From Vreelandella hamiltonii (GTDB taxonomy: Bacteria > Pseudomonadota > Gammaproteobacteria > Pseudomonadales > Halomonadaceae): a DNA stretch of 62,093 bases. Made by a program: the position numbers and the translations under genes. The stretch spans positions 1 through 62,093 of the forward strand of contig NZ_BMXN01000020.1 of assembly GCF_014651775.1 (NCBI RefSeq), read 5' to 3'. The first letter of the stretch is position 1; each line of letters opens with the position of its first letter. Positions 52,611-61,446 of this stretch are shown here, one piece after another. The notes beneath the pieces were generated by a model. The model saw only the letters and a list, made by a program, of their open reading frames with translations, was not told the origin of the DNA and did no database searches.

Positions 52611-52683
52611 GAGAAAGTGCGTCAGAAAAGCTCGTCAAGACAGTTCGTCGAGACAGTTCGTCGAGAAAGCGCGTAAAGACAGT
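52611..52683. repeat. 13-bp degenerate array (5 units) after dctP
   Basis: CGT triplets recur at exact 13-bp spacing (52620, 52633, 52646, 52659, 52672) within units of consensus GACAGTTCGTCGA; the two central units are identical. The array ends within 3 bp of the dctP stop. Confidence 0.82.
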
Positions 52684-52685
52684 AC

Positions 52686-53684
52686 TCAGCAGCTGCCCGC
52701 TTTCTCACGAATGCGTTCGAGCATCTCGCTGCCGTACTGCGACGTGAAGATCTCGTAGGCGGGCTCTACGGCCGCCTGGAAAGGTGCCGGATCGATATCG
52801 GTTTTCACCTGCATGCCATTGGCTTCCAGCAGCGCTACCCCTTCACGCTCCAGACGCGAGACCTCTTCACGGGTGGCGTCCACCGATGCCGCTGCCGCCT
52901 GCATGAACCAGTCACGCTCTTCATCGCTCAAGCCATCCAGCAGGATCGGCGACCCCAGCACGATGGCCGGGGAGTAGACGTGTCCGGTCAGGGAGAGGTA
53001 GTCCTGCACTTCCCAGAAATTGGTGGCCACGATGACGGTGATCGGGTTTTCCTGGCCGTCGACGGTACCCTGCTGCAGCGCCGTGAAGAGTTCAGGGAAG
53101 GCCATGGGAGTGGGCCGTGCGCCCAACTGCCGGAAGGCTTCCTGGTGCACCGCGTTTTCCATGGTGCGTACCCGCAAGCCGTTGGCATCCTCGGGGCTGG
53201 CGACTTCACGCTGGCTATTGGTGAGATGGCGGAAACCGTTCTCCGACCAGGCCATGCCCACCAGGTCATGGTCGCTCATCTTCTCGAGCAGCTCGTCACC
53301 GATCTCGCTATCCAGCACGCAGCGGGCCTGGTCGTAGTTTTCGAACAGGAACGGCAGGTCCAGCACGTAGGTTTCGGGTACGAAGTTACCCAGCGGGCCG
53401 CTGGAGGTGATCACCACATCCACGGTGCCGATCTGCAGCCCTTCGATCATTTCACGCTCACCGCCGAGGGAGCCGGAGGCGTGTTCGGTGACGGTAAAGG
53501 CACCGTCGGATAAACGTTCGAGTGTCTCCTTGAACGCCTTGGCGCCCACCGAGTAGTGGGAGGTAGAAGAGAGCGTATGCCCCAGGCTGATATCGGTGGC
53601 GGCCTGGGCGTGCAGGGCGATGCTGGCGGTGGCCACGGCACTCATGGCGGTCACGAGAGCATGTCGGGTGAAGCGCTTGGTCAT
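52686..53684 (-). CDS. dctP: TRAP transporter substrate-binding protein (DctP type)
   Basis: A 332-aa periplasmic protein with a signal peptide (KRFTRHALVTAMSAVATASIALHAQA, cut after AQA). SLGHTLSSTSHYSVGAKAFKETLERLSDGAF and the RVRTMENAVHQEAFRQLGARPTPMAFPELFTALQQGTVDGQENP block are typical; the Arg before MENA binds the substrate carboxylate. I chose the ATG at 53684, preceded by AGAGGGA. It belongs to the DctP set for sugar acids or other carboxylates by context. Confidence 0.93.
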   Translation of the reverse strand: MTKRFTRHALVTAMSAVATASIALHAQAATDISLGHTLSSTSHYSVGAKAFKETLERLSDGAFTVTEHASGSLGGEREMIEGLQIGTVDVVITSSGPLGNFVPETYVLDLPFLFENYDQARCVLDSEIGDELLEKMSDHDLVGMAWSENGFRHLTNSQREVASPEDANGLRVRTMENAVHQEAFRQLGARPTPMAFPELFTALQQGTVDGQENPITVIVATNFWEVQDYLSLTGHVYSPAIVLGSPILLDGLSDEERDWFMQAAAASVDATREEVSRLEREGVALLEANGMQVKTDIDPAPFQAAVEPAYEIFTSQYGSEMLERIREKAGSC

Positions 53685-53787
53685 GATGTATCCCTCTTGG
53701 TGTTGTTGTGAGGGTGGGTGTTTCAAGAAGGCGCAAGGCCTTCCTATGGGTTACCTGCCTTGCCAGGCAGATGGAAAAGCAGCCACA

Positions 53788-54762
53788 TCAGGCGCGTTCA
53801 TGGTGCTGCTCGGCCATGAAGCGTTCGATGATCTGAGTGAAGTCGTCGTCACCGACAAAGCCGAGCTGGCGCGCCTTGGCGGTTTCGAAGCGTGCGGGCC
53901 AACTGGCCACAATCGCTTCGATGCGCGGGTCGGGCTCATGCTGAACGAGCGAGAACGCGTCTTCGCCTGCGGCGCTGCGCAGGGCATCGAGCATCTCGGC
54001 CACGCTCACCGTGATGCCGGGCAGCATGAAGGCACGGAACGGTGCCAGCGCTGTGCTGGGCACCTGGGCGCCATGCACCAGCGCGTCGACCACCTTGCCC
54101 GGCGACATCACGAACATCTCAAGGGTGGTGGGCACCGGGCAAATGGTCGTTTCGCCATTGAGCGGCTCCCGCAAGATGCTGGAGGCAAAGCTGGAGGCTG
54201 CCGCATTGGGGCGGCCAGGGCGAATCACGATGGTGGGCAGGCGCAGCACCAGACCATCGATCTCGCCGCGACGGCTGTAGTCATTGATGAGCAGCTCGCA
54301 CATGGCCTTTTGGGCACCGTAGGAGTTCTGCGGGTGCAAGGCCGTCATGTCATCTAGCACGTCCGGCAGCGCCCCGCCGTAGGCCGCCACGGAGCTGGCC
54401 ATGATCAAGCGTGTCGCGTGCAGGCCGCGCAGGCGGCAGCCTTCCAGCAAGGCGCGGGTGGCATCGAAGTTGACCCGCATGCCCAGCTCCAGATCGGCTT
54501 CGGCGGCGGAGCTCACCACGGCCGCCAGGTGGTAGATCACGTCAGGGCGCTGATCCAGCACGTCGTCGAGGGCCTGGGGCTGGGTAATGTCCACGGCGCA
54601 CGAGGACACGGTGATGCTACCTGCATCGGGCGCGGGGGCTTCCACTTGATCGATCAGCGTGAGCTGGGTGATCGGCTGCTGGCGAAGCTCGCCCCGCTGG
54701 ATCAGTTGATGGGCAAGACGCTGACCTAGAAAACCCGCTGCGCCGGTGATGGCAATATGCAT
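53788..54762 (-). CDS. denD: D-erythronate dehydrogenase
   Basis: A 324-aa extended SDR protein. ITGAAGFLGQRLA is the NAD site, HLAAVVSSAAEADLELGMRVNFDATRALLEGCR the middle, and NSYGAQKAMCELLINDYSRRG carries the catalytic Tyr-x3-Lys. This arrangement matches DenD, which oxidises D-erythronate to 2-oxo-tetronate. It sits directly with otnI, otnC and otnK, as in known D-erythronate loci. Confidence 0.88.
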   Translation of the reverse strand: MHIAITGAAGFLGQRLAHQLIQRGELRQQPITQLTLIDQVEAPAPDAGSITVSSCAVDITQPQALDDVLDQRPDVIYHLAAVVSSAAEADLELGMRVNFDATRALLEGCRLRGLHATRLIMASSVAAYGGALPDVLDDMTALHPQNSYGAQKAMCELLINDYSRRGEIDGLVLRLPTIVIRPGRPNAAASSFASSILREPLNGETTICPVPTTLEMFVMSPGKVVDALVHGAQVPSTALAPFRAFMLPGITVSVAEMLDALRSAAGEDAFSLVQHEPDPRIEAIVASWPARFETAKARQLGFVGDDDFTQIIERFMAEQHHERA

Positions 54763-54820
54763 GATGTGATTCCTGATATGGCGTTGTTATTGTTGGTGGC
54801 CGGGGGGCTCAGCGTGGTGC

Positions 54821-55618
54821 TCAGCGTGGGGTCAACCCCCAGGGTGCTCCCCACCACAGCCCCGCTCGGGTGGCGGCTTGTGGGCGGTATTCACAGCCAA
54901 CCCAGCCGCGATATCCCAGCGCGCTCAAGCGTTCGAAAATGGCGGGGTAGTGCACCTCGCCCACATTGGGCTCGTGACGATCAGGCACCCCGGCAATCTG
55001 GACATGGCCAATGGCGCTGAACTGGCGTTCGAGATGGCGAATCAGGTCGCCTTCCATGATCTGGCAGTGGTAAAGGTCGAACTGCAGCTTGAGATTCTTG
55101 GCACCGACCTCTTCCAGTACCGCCATGGCCTGGGCCTGGCGAGAGAGAAAAAAGCCCGGCATGTCACGCGTATTGATCGGCTCGATGAGAATGTCGCGGC
55201 CCACTTTGGCCGCCTCGTTCGCCGCAAAACGCAGATTGCGGATATACGTGGCGTGGTGCTCTGCCTGGGTCGCGGCATCGGCGTTGTCCGGTAACAGCCC
55301 CGCCATGGCATGAACCCGCGGGCAGCCGAGCGCCTCGGCGTAGCTCAGCGCCGCCGTGACCGAATCGCGAAACTCGGCTTCCCGGCCCGGCAGGCTGGCC
55401 AGGCCACGCTCACCGGCGTCCCAATCGCCTGGCGGCATATTGAACAGCACCTGCTCCAACTGGGCATCCTTGAGCGCGTGCTGCACATCACGCGCGGCAA
55501 ACGCATAGGGGAATAGATACTCGACCCCTTTGAAACCCGACTCGGCGGCAGCAGCAAAGCGGTCGAGAAAGGCGTGTTCGTTGAACAGCATGCTGAGGTT
55601 GGCGGCTAATCGAATCAT
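54821..55618 (-). CDS. otnI: 2-Oxo-tetronate isomerase
   Basis: A 265-aa TIM-barrel protein of the hydroxypyruvate isomerase (Hyi) type. [36 protein letters not shown] is the family start, [16 protein letters not shown] contains the catalytic Glu and metal site, and [20 protein letters not shown] is the second Glu region. Together with denD and otnC/otnK this fits OtnI over Hyi. Confidence 0.9.
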   Translation of the reverse strand: MIRLAANLSMLFNEHAFLDRFAAAAESGFKGVEYLFPYAFAARDVQHALKDAQLEQVLFNMPPGDWDAGERGLASLPGREAEFRDSVTAALSYAEALGCPRVHAMAGLLPDNADAATQAEHHATYIRNLRFAANEAAKVGRDILIEPINTRDMPGFFLSRQAQAMAVLEEVGAKNLKLQFDLYHCQIMEGDLIRHLERQFSAIGHVQIAGVPDRHEPNVGEVHYPAIFERLSALGYRGWVGCEYRPQAATRAGLWWGAPWGLTPR

Positions 55619-55670
55619 GGCGTGCTCTTGTTGTTATCCAGTACCTGGTGAAAGGGGTCCAAGTGCGTCA

Positions 55671-56330
55671 TTAATCCCTGGGAAAGCGCGCTTCCAGCTC
55701 GGCAACCTGCTCCGGCGTCAGCCCGCGCGGGTTCTCGCCTCGCAGCAGCAGGTACAGCTTGGCGGTCTCTTCCAGCTCTTCGGTGGCATACACCGCCGCT
55801 TCGAGGGTCTTGCCCGCCACCACCGGGCCGTGGTTGGCCAGCAGCACCGCGCTGTGCTTGCCTGCCAGGCCCCGTACCGCCTCGCCCAACTGGGGGTCGC
55901 CCGGGATGTGATAAGGCACCAGCGGCAGCTTGCCCACCCGCATCACGTAATAGGCGGTGAGCGGTGGAATACAGTCGCAGGGGTCTACCCCCGGCAGGCA
56001 CGACACCGCCACCGAGTGGGTGGAGTGCAGGTGCACGATGGCGCCAGACTGCGGGCGCTCGTCGTACATGGCCATGTGCAGGAACTGCTCCTTGGTGGGC
56101 GCATCACTGCTGAGCAGTTGGCCTTTGGGGTCCAGGTGCGAAATACGGGCCGGGTCCAGCCGCCCCAGACAGGCGTTGGTGGGGGTCATCAGCCAGCCGC
56201 CATCGTCCAGCCGCACGCTGATGTTGCCGCTGGAGCCCATGGTCAGGCCGCGGTCGAACAAGGATTTACCGAGCGTGCTGATCTGCTCGCGCAGGGCGTT
56301 CTGATGTCGGTGGCGAAGGGGCGTGCTCAT
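55671..56330 (-). CDS. otnC: 3-Oxo-tetronate 4-phosphate decarboxylase
   Basis: A 219-aa class II aldolase. LTMGSSGNISVRLDDGGWLMTPTNACLGRLDP is the phosphate site, HLHSTHSVAVSCLPG holds the zinc His pair, and LLANHGPVVAGKTLEAAVYATEELEETAKLY carries the third His. It decarboxylates 3-oxo-tetronate 4-phosphate to dihydroxyacetone phosphate. I chose the ATG at 56330, which overlaps the otnK stop (ATGA). Confidence 0.9.
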   Translation of the reverse strand: MSTPLRHRHQNALREQISTLGKSLFDRGLTMGSSGNISVRLDDGGWLMTPTNACLGRLDPARISHLDPKGQLLSSDAPTKEQFLHMAMYDERPQSGAIVHLHSTHSVAVSCLPGVDPCDCIPPLTAYYVMRVGKLPLVPYHIPGDPQLGEAVRGLAGKHSAVLLANHGPVVAGKTLEAAVYATEELEETAKLYLLLRGENPRGLTPEQVAELEARFPRD

Positions 56331-57622
56331 GCCAGCACCTCGAAGGCCCGGGTGAAGAAGTCCACGCCGCCAAAGTTGCCGGACTTCAGCGCCAGCGAGA
56401 GCGGCGCCTCGCGGCCTGGCCACGGGGTCTGGGTCCAGGGTACGCCGGGGTCGATCTGCTCACCGATGCGCAGGGTCGTCACGCCTAACGCGGAGACCAC
56501 GGCACCGGAGGTTTCGCCGCCCGCTACCAATAACCGGCCCACGCCTTCCTGCACCAGCGTTACCGCCAACTGGCCTAATGCCTCTTCAACAAGGTGCCCT
56601 GCTCGCTCCACGCCGAGCGAGGCTTGCGCATTTTTCACTTTTTCTGGATCGGCGGAGGCGTAAATCAAGACCGGCGCGTTGTCGGATAGCCGTTGCCGCG
56701 CAAACGCAAGCGCCTGCTGGCGTTGCTGCTCGCCCTCTGCCAGCGCCAGCGGGTCAAGCGCGAAACCGCCGTCGGGATGCTTGGCAATGAAATCCGCCAC
56801 TTGCGCCAGCGTGGCCCGTGAACAGCTACCCGACAGTACCAGCGCCCCGCCCGCCGCAGGCGCTAAACGCCCCGGTTCGGTGATCGTCTCCAGCCAGCCC
56901 TGGGCTCGGTACTGCGCGGGCAGCGCCTGGCCCAGGCCGGAGCCGCCGGTGACCAGCGCCATCGAGACGGTGGCTTCGGCCAGCACGTCCAAATCCTGCT
57001 CATCCAGGGTGTCGCAGATCACATGGCGTACGCCTTGCTCGGCGAGCGTCGACAGATGAGAGCGGGTTGACTCAGCGCCCTTTGCCAGCACCTGACGGCT
57101 GGTCAGCCCCACGGCGTGAGGTGTTTGGCGGGAGAGCACGCGGACCAGATCGGCATCCTGCATGGGGGTGATCGGGTGGTGCTGCATGCCGCTGTCGTTG
57201 AGCAAACGGTCACCGACGAACAGGTGCCCCTGGTACACCGTGCGGCCATTGACCGGAAACGCAGGCACCATCACGGTGTGAGCGGCGCCCAATGCCTCCA
57301 GCAGGGCATCGGCCACGGGGCCGATGTTGCCCTCGTCGGTGGAGTCGAAGGTGGAGCAGTACTTGAAGAACAGCTGTCGGGCGCCTTGGGCGCGCAGCCA
57401 ATCGAGGGCAGCCAGGGAGTCGGCCACGGCCTCTTCCACCGGGCAGGAGCGCGACTTGAGCGCCACCACCACGGCATCGATGTCACGAAGGTCCACCGCT
57501 TCTTGCGGCACGCCGATCACCTGCAGGCAGCGCATGCCGCCGCGCACCAGGTTATTGGCCAAATCGGTGGCGCCGGTGAAGTCGTCGGCGATGGCGCCCA
57601 GTACGACCCGTGGGTGGTTCAT
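56327..57622 (-). CDS. otnK: 3-Oxo-tetronate kinase
   Basis: A 431-aa four-carbon acid sugar kinase (DUF1537 family). LGAIADDFTGATDLANNLVRGGMR is the N-terminal substrate domain signature, FFKYCSTFDSTDEGNIGPV is its second part, and RLLVAGGETSGAVVSALGV is the C-terminal nucleotide-binding stretch. It phosphorylates the 3-oxo-tetronate that OtnC then cleaves. It overlaps both neighbours by 4 nt. Confidence 0.92.
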   Translation of the reverse strand: MNHPRVVLGAIADDFTGATDLANNLVRGGMRCLQVIGVPQEAVDLRDIDAVVVALKSRSCPVEEAVADSLAALDWLRAQGARQLFFKYCSTFDSTDEGNIGPVADALLEALGAAHTVMVPAFPVNGRTVYQGHLFVGDRLLNDSGMQHHPITPMQDADLVRVLSRQTPHAVGLTSRQVLAKGAESTRSHLSTLAEQGVRHVICDTLDEQDLDVLAEATVSMALVTGGSGLGQALPAQYRAQGWLETITEPGRLAPAAGGALVLSGSCSRATLAQVADFIAKHPDGGFALDPLALAEGEQQRQQALAFARQRLSDNAPVLIYASADPEKVKNAQASLGVERAGHLVEEALGQLAVTLVQEGVGRLLVAGGETSGAVVSALGVTTLRIGEQIDPGVPWTQTPWPGREAPLSLALKSGNFGGVDFFTRAFEVLA

Positions 57623-58557
57623 GACGCTGCCCCCTCGGCATCGTTGGCGGCGTCTGGCAAGGCGATGCCTGACAGGCGTTGATAGACCTTGATCACCGCC
57701 GAGTCATCTTCGCGCCCGAAGCCTGCACCGCTGGCCGCGGTAAATTGCTGCAATGCGCTGGCGGCCACCGGCGTGGCCAGTGACAGCTCACGGCCCGTCT
57801 GGTGGACGATATTGAGGTCCTTGACGAAGATATCGACGGCAGACAGCGGCGTGTAGTCGCCGCTCAATATGTGCGGTACGCGGTTCTCGAACATCCAGGA
57901 GTTGCCCGCCGAGTGGGTGATCACCTCATAGATCACCTCGGGGTCGAGGCCCATGCGGATGCCCAGCGCCATGGCTTCGGCGGCAGTGGCGATATGCACC
58001 CCGGCCAGCAGCTGATTGACCAGCTTCATGCTGGACCCCACCCCTGGCGCGTCGCCCAGGCGATACACTTTGGCGGCCATGGCATCCAGTATCAGCTGGG
58101 CCTTCTTGAACACGTCCGGCTGGCCAGAGGCCATCACTGATAAATCACCGCTTCTGGCCTTGGCGGCACCGCCACTGATAGGGGCATCCAGCATCGCCAT
58201 GCCCGCTGCGGCCAGCCGTTCACCCAGTTGCCTGGCCTGACTGGGCGCTACCGTGGCGCACTGCACGATCACACTCCCGGGCGCAAGGTGGGGCACCACG
58301 CCCTGCTCGCCAAACAGCACGTCTTCCACCTGCTGGCCATTGACCACGATGACCAGCACCACCTCGCACCCCGACAGTGCTTGCGGCGTGGCCACGCTGT
58401 GCCCACCGGCCGCGATGAAGGCTTCGCGGGCAGCCGCTGAAATATCGCACCCGATGACCTTGAAGCCGCGCTCCAGCAGCGCCGTAGCGGTGCCCATTCC
58501 CATGGCACCTAACCCGATCACACCGACTGACGGGGATTGCTGTGTATCGTGACTCAC
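57619..58557 (-). CDS. ltnD: L-threonate dehydrogenase
   Basis: A 312-aa beta-hydroxyacid dehydrogenase. VGVIGLGAMGMGTATALLERGFKVIGCDIS is the NAD site, MLDAPISGGAAKARSGDLSVMASG the substrate loop, and GSSMKLVNQLLAGVHIATAAEAMALG holds the catalytic Lys. It is first in the minus-strand set with otnK/otnC/otnI, and in that context oxidises L-threonate. The start is GTG at 58557, supported by GAGG 9 nt upstream; no ATG is better placed. Confidence 0.9.
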   Translation of the reverse strand: MSHDTQQSPSVGVIGLGAMGMGTATALLERGFKVIGCDISAAAREAFIAAGGHSVATPQALSGCEVVLVIVVNGQQVEDVLFGEQGVVPHLAPGSVIVQCATVAPSQARQLGERLAAAGMAMLDAPISGGAAKARSGDLSVMASGQPDVFKKAQLILDAMAAKVYRLGDAPGVGSSMKLVNQLLAGVHIATAAEAMALGIRMGLDPEVIYEVITHSAGNSWMFENRVPHILSGDYTPLSAVDIFVKDLNIVHQTGRELSLATPVAASALQQFTAASGAGFGREDDSAVIKVYQRLSGIALPDAANDAEGAAS

Positions 58558-58657
58558 CGGCGGCTACCTCACTGTTGTTATTTTAAATATTGTTTTGACT
58601 GCAGCATCGTTCTGCATTCCGCGCGCCGTGGTCGCAAGGGCATGCTCACGGCGGCAT

Positions 58658-58687
58658 ATGTTAGCGCTGTCATGATAGCGCTAACAT
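58658..58687. promoter_or_regulatory. Double LacI-type operator
   Basis: TGTTAGCGCTGTCA (58659-58672) and TGATAGCGCTAACA (58673-58686) lie end to end. Each is a LacI-family 14-bp site with the central GCGC, and the pair forms a larger palindrome (ATGTTAGCGCT ... AGCGCTAACAT). It lies between ltnD and the regulator gene, so the regulator probably controls both. Confidence 0.8.
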
Positions 58688-58743
58688 TCGTTTTAGATTA
58701 TTCTTTCTCTCATCACAAGCTGAACGATAGGGACGTGCGACCA

Positions 58744-59778
58744 ATGTCTAAAGATGCTTCCAGCCCAGCGAGAGCACGCCGCCGCACGGACCAGATCACC
58801 CTCAGCCAGGTGGCTGAATTGGCCAGTGTTTCGCCGATCACCGCATCACGGGCGCTGAACACGCCCGAGAAAGTCAGCGACCAGACCCGAGAGCGCGTGC
58901 TCGATGCCGTGGAACAGTTGGGCTATGTGCCCAACCTGGTGGCGGGCAGCCTCGCTTCCTCACGCTCCAGGCTGATCGCCGTCATCGTGCCTTCCCTGAT
59001 CAACACCGTGTTCGTGGAAGTGATCAAGGGGCTGCAAGAGACTCTGGAGGCCGAGGGGTATCAGATACTGCTGGGCAACACCGACTATGACCTGGACCGC
59101 GAATATCAGTTAGTGCGCACTTTTCTGGGCTGGTCATGCTCGGCCCTGATTACCGCAGGGCTGCGCCATAACCACGCCTGCCAGACCCTGCTGAACAACT
59201 GGGATCATCCCATCATGGAGGTGATGGAGCTGGGCAAGGGCATGGACTTGAACGTCGGTCTGGACCACGTGGCGGCGGGGCGCTGCATGGCTACCCACCT
59301 GATCGACAGAGGCTATCGCTATATTGTCTATGTCGGCGCACGCTTGTCTCAGGATTACCGAGCGGGCATGCGCTACGAAGGGCACAAGGCGGTGTTGACG
59401 GCCCACGGCCTGGACGCCTCGCTGGTGGAGCTGGACACGCTGGGCAGCCTGCAAGCGGGCGCAGACAGCCTGGCCCAGGTACTGGCGCATTACCCGCGCA
59501 CCCAGGCCATCCATTTCGCCAACGACGACCTGGCCGCCGGTGCGCTGCTGGCTGCGCAGCGCCAGGGGCTCGATGTGCCGGGCGACATCGCCATTGCCGG
59601 CTTCAACGGCCTGCCCCTTGGCCAACACGTTACCCCACCGCTCACCACCATTCTGTCGCCCAGAGAAGAGATGGGGCGGCTGGCCGCCAAAGAGCTGATC
59701 CGCAGGCTAAGCGGTAAAAACGTCTACCGCCGCCAACACGATGTAGGGTTCACGCTGCAGGTAGGCGGGAGCACTTAG
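58744..59778 (+). CDS. LacI/GntR-type regulator of the threonate/erythronate genes
   Basis: A 344-aa regulator. The N-terminal helix-turn-helix and hinge span residues 18-75 (ITLSQVAELASVSPITASRALNTPEKVSDQTRERVLDAVEQLGYVPNLVAGSLAS). The rest is a periplasmic-binding-protein-like sensor. I chose the ATG at 58744; the longer frame covers the operator region. Its TAG stop is the first three bases of the palindromic element at 59776. Confidence 0.9.
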   Translation: MSKDASSPARARRRTDQITLSQVAELASVSPITASRALNTPEKVSDQTRERVLDAVEQLGYVPNLVAGSLASSRSRLIAVIVPSLINTVFVEVIKGLQETLEAEGYQILLGNTDYDLDREYQLVRTFLGWSCSALITAGLRHNHACQTLLNNWDHPIMEVMELGKGMDLNVGLDHVAAGRCMATHLIDRGYRYIVYVGARLSQDYRAGMRYEGHKAVLTAHGLDASLVELDTLGSLQAGADSLAQVLAHYPRTQAIHFANDDLAAGALLAAQRQGLDVPGDIAIAGFNGLPLGQHVTPPLTTILSPREEMGRLAAKELIRRLSGKNVYRRQHDVGFTLQVGGST

Positions 59779-59936
59779 GCTTTGTACGAAAACTGCCTAC
59801 GCTCGCCCATACGGCGTTAAAAATCGGCTCGTGCGCGAGTCCGATCAAAGTACTCATTTACACCTTGTAAACTCCGTCTTTTCGCCGATTTTTGCCTTGT
59901 CTGGCCATCGCTCGCCGACTTTTCGTACAAAGCCTA
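59776..59936. repeat. 161-bp palindromic (MITE-like) element
   Basis: The ends are perfect 17-bp inverted repeats (TAGGCTTTGTACGAAAA and its complement at 59920-59936). A second inverted pair, AAAAATCGGC/GCCGATTTTT, lies 26 bp inside each end, and the centre has a TTTACA-CCT-TGTAAA hairpin. No coding capacity. It fills the whole space between the LacI-type gene (whose TAG it supplies) and the convergent amidase gene. It could be a MITE or a REP-type dispersed repeat, or it could act as a two-way terminator. Confidence 0.75.
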
Positions 59937-59946
59937 GCTCCGGCCG

Positions 59947-61347
59947 TCACACTGCGGGCGGCTGGCCAAGAATGTCCAGACCTGTGCCCAGCTCGTTTTC
60001 AATGGCCTGCCCGATGGCCAGCAGTTTCGCGTCCTGCCATGGCCCGGCCAGCACTTGCAGGCCCACCGGCATGCCTTCGGCGTCTTTTCCTACCGGCAGC
60101 GTCAAGGCACAGAGCCCCAGAAAGTTGGCAATGACCGTATTGCGCAAGGCGTGCATATTGGCCTTGGGGTATGCGCCTTCGGGCTGCAGACTCTCCAGGG
60201 TAGGCGGGGTAATCGCCACGGTGGGGGTCAGCACCGCATCCACATCCGCCATACGCGCAGCGGCAGATTGATAGAGCGAATCCAGGATCGTGCGACGACG
60301 CACATACTCCCAGGCAGGCATCGTATCGGCTGCCGCCACCCGAGCCGCGACATTGGGGTCGAGGGAGTCGATCATCTCGGGCAACTCACTCTTCAGGAAC
60401 GCTGCCAGCTCCGCAGCTGCCACCCCGCCCAGCTTGAACAATTCATACGCCTCATCGATACCGGGCAGCTCCAGCGTCACGATCCGAGCACCGGCAGCTT
60501 CCAATCGCTTGATTGCAGCGCGCACCGTTTCCGCAATACCGGGGCTGCAGTCGTCCCAGAAAAACGTTTCCGGCACGCCAAAGGTCAGGCCCGCCAGACA
60601 GGGGGTCGCTGGAACACCGCTATCGCTGCCGCTCAGGAGCGGGTCGAGGGCATCGAACGCAAAAGCGATATCATCCACTCGGCGCGCCAGCAGCCCTGGG
60701 GTATCCAGCGTGCTGGAGAGCGGTACGATCTGCTCCGTGGACCAGCGCCCGGCAGTGGTCTTCAGCCCAACGACGCCGGTCATGGCAGCAGGGATACGTA
60801 CAGAGCCTGCGGTATCCGTACCGAATGCCAGGCTGGCGGTGCCTCCCACCAGCGACACCCCCGCCCCGGAACTGGAGCCGCCGGGCGTGCGGTGAGCCAT
60901 CGCGTCCCAGGGGTTGCGCGGGGCTCCCCAATGGGCGTTGGTGCCCAACCCGCCAAAAGCAAACTCGACGGTATGGGTTTTACCCATGACGGAAGGCAGC
61001 TGCTTCAGCAACGCACTCACCACCGGGCCTGAATGCTCCCAGCGCTTGGGAAGTTGCTGGGCCGAGCCTGCATACGTCGGCAGCCCTTTCACGGCGTAGA
61101 TATCCTTGATCGATACCGCCATCCCCATGAGCGCCCCCGCATCGCCCCCCTGTGCCAGCACGACATCGGCCGCCTTTGCCATCGCCAGCGCCTGCTCTCC
61201 GTTCCAGGTAAGATAGGCATGGTCGTGCTGGCCGCGCTGGTGGTAAGCCGCTATCGCAGCCTCGGCCAGCTCGGTGGCGGTGAGAGTGCCAGCCCGCAGG
61301 CGCGCGCGCTGCTCACGTAACGGTAAAAAAATCACTGAATCCTGCAT
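59947..61347 (-). CDS. Amidase-signature hydrolase
   Basis: A 466-aa amidase-signature enzyme. The triad is visible: Lys in MAVSIKDIYAV (about residue 79), cis-Ser in TPGGSSSGAGVSL (about 154) and nucleophile Ser in DTAGSVRIPAA (about 178). The last part keeps LTLPVGKDAEGMPVGLQVLAG. It cleaves an amide of unknown type; similarity to GatA alone does not imply Gln-tRNA amidation as gatB/gatC are absent. The ATG at 61347 follows a strong GGAGG site. A truncated ridA upstream suggests a former operon. Confidence 0.88.
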   Translation of the reverse strand: MQDSVIFLPLREQRARLRAGTLTATELAEAAIAAYHQRGQHDHAYLTWNGEQALAMAKAADVVLAQGGDAGALMGMAVSIKDIYAVKGLPTYAGSAQQLPKRWEHSGPVVSALLKQLPSVMGKTHTVEFAFGGLGTNAHWGAPRNPWDAMAHRTPGGSSSGAGVSLVGGTASLAFGTDTAGSVRIPAAMTGVVGLKTTAGRWSTEQIVPLSSTLDTPGLLARRVDDIAFAFDALDPLLSGSDSGVPATPCLAGLTFGVPETFFWDDCSPGIAETVRAAIKRLEAAGARIVTLELPGIDEAYELFKLGGVAAAELAAFLKSELPEMIDSLDPNVAARVAAADTMPAWEYVRRRTILDSLYQSAAARMADVDAVLTPTVAITPPTLESLQPEGAYPKANMHALRNTVIANFLGLCALTLPVGKDAEGMPVGLQVLAGPWQDAKLLAIGQAIENELGTGLDILGQPPAV

Positions 61348-61369
61348 GCGTTCTCCTCCGAAGGGGTAC

Positions 61370-61446
61370 TTAGCGCACTTCAAAGATCGCTTCGACTTCC
61401 ACCGCAGCATTGCCGGGCAGCGTCGCCACCCCGATGGCGGTGCGGA
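61370..61446 (-). pseudogene. RidA-family remnant (C-terminal end)
   Basis: The frame ends with RTAIGVATLPGNAAVEVEAIFEVR and a TAA at 61370-61372. This is the C-terminal strand of RidA/YjgF enamine deaminases ('R.A.GV..LP..a.VEiEa'). Only about 25 codons remain. The 5' part has been lost by a deletion that joins it to a regulator remnant on the other strand. Confidence 0.7.

Noticed and set aside
59947..61347. Glutamyl-tRNA(Gln) amidotransferase subunit A
   Set aside because: The fold is the same, but gatB and gatC are absent and the ridA/regulator context fits a catabolic amidase.
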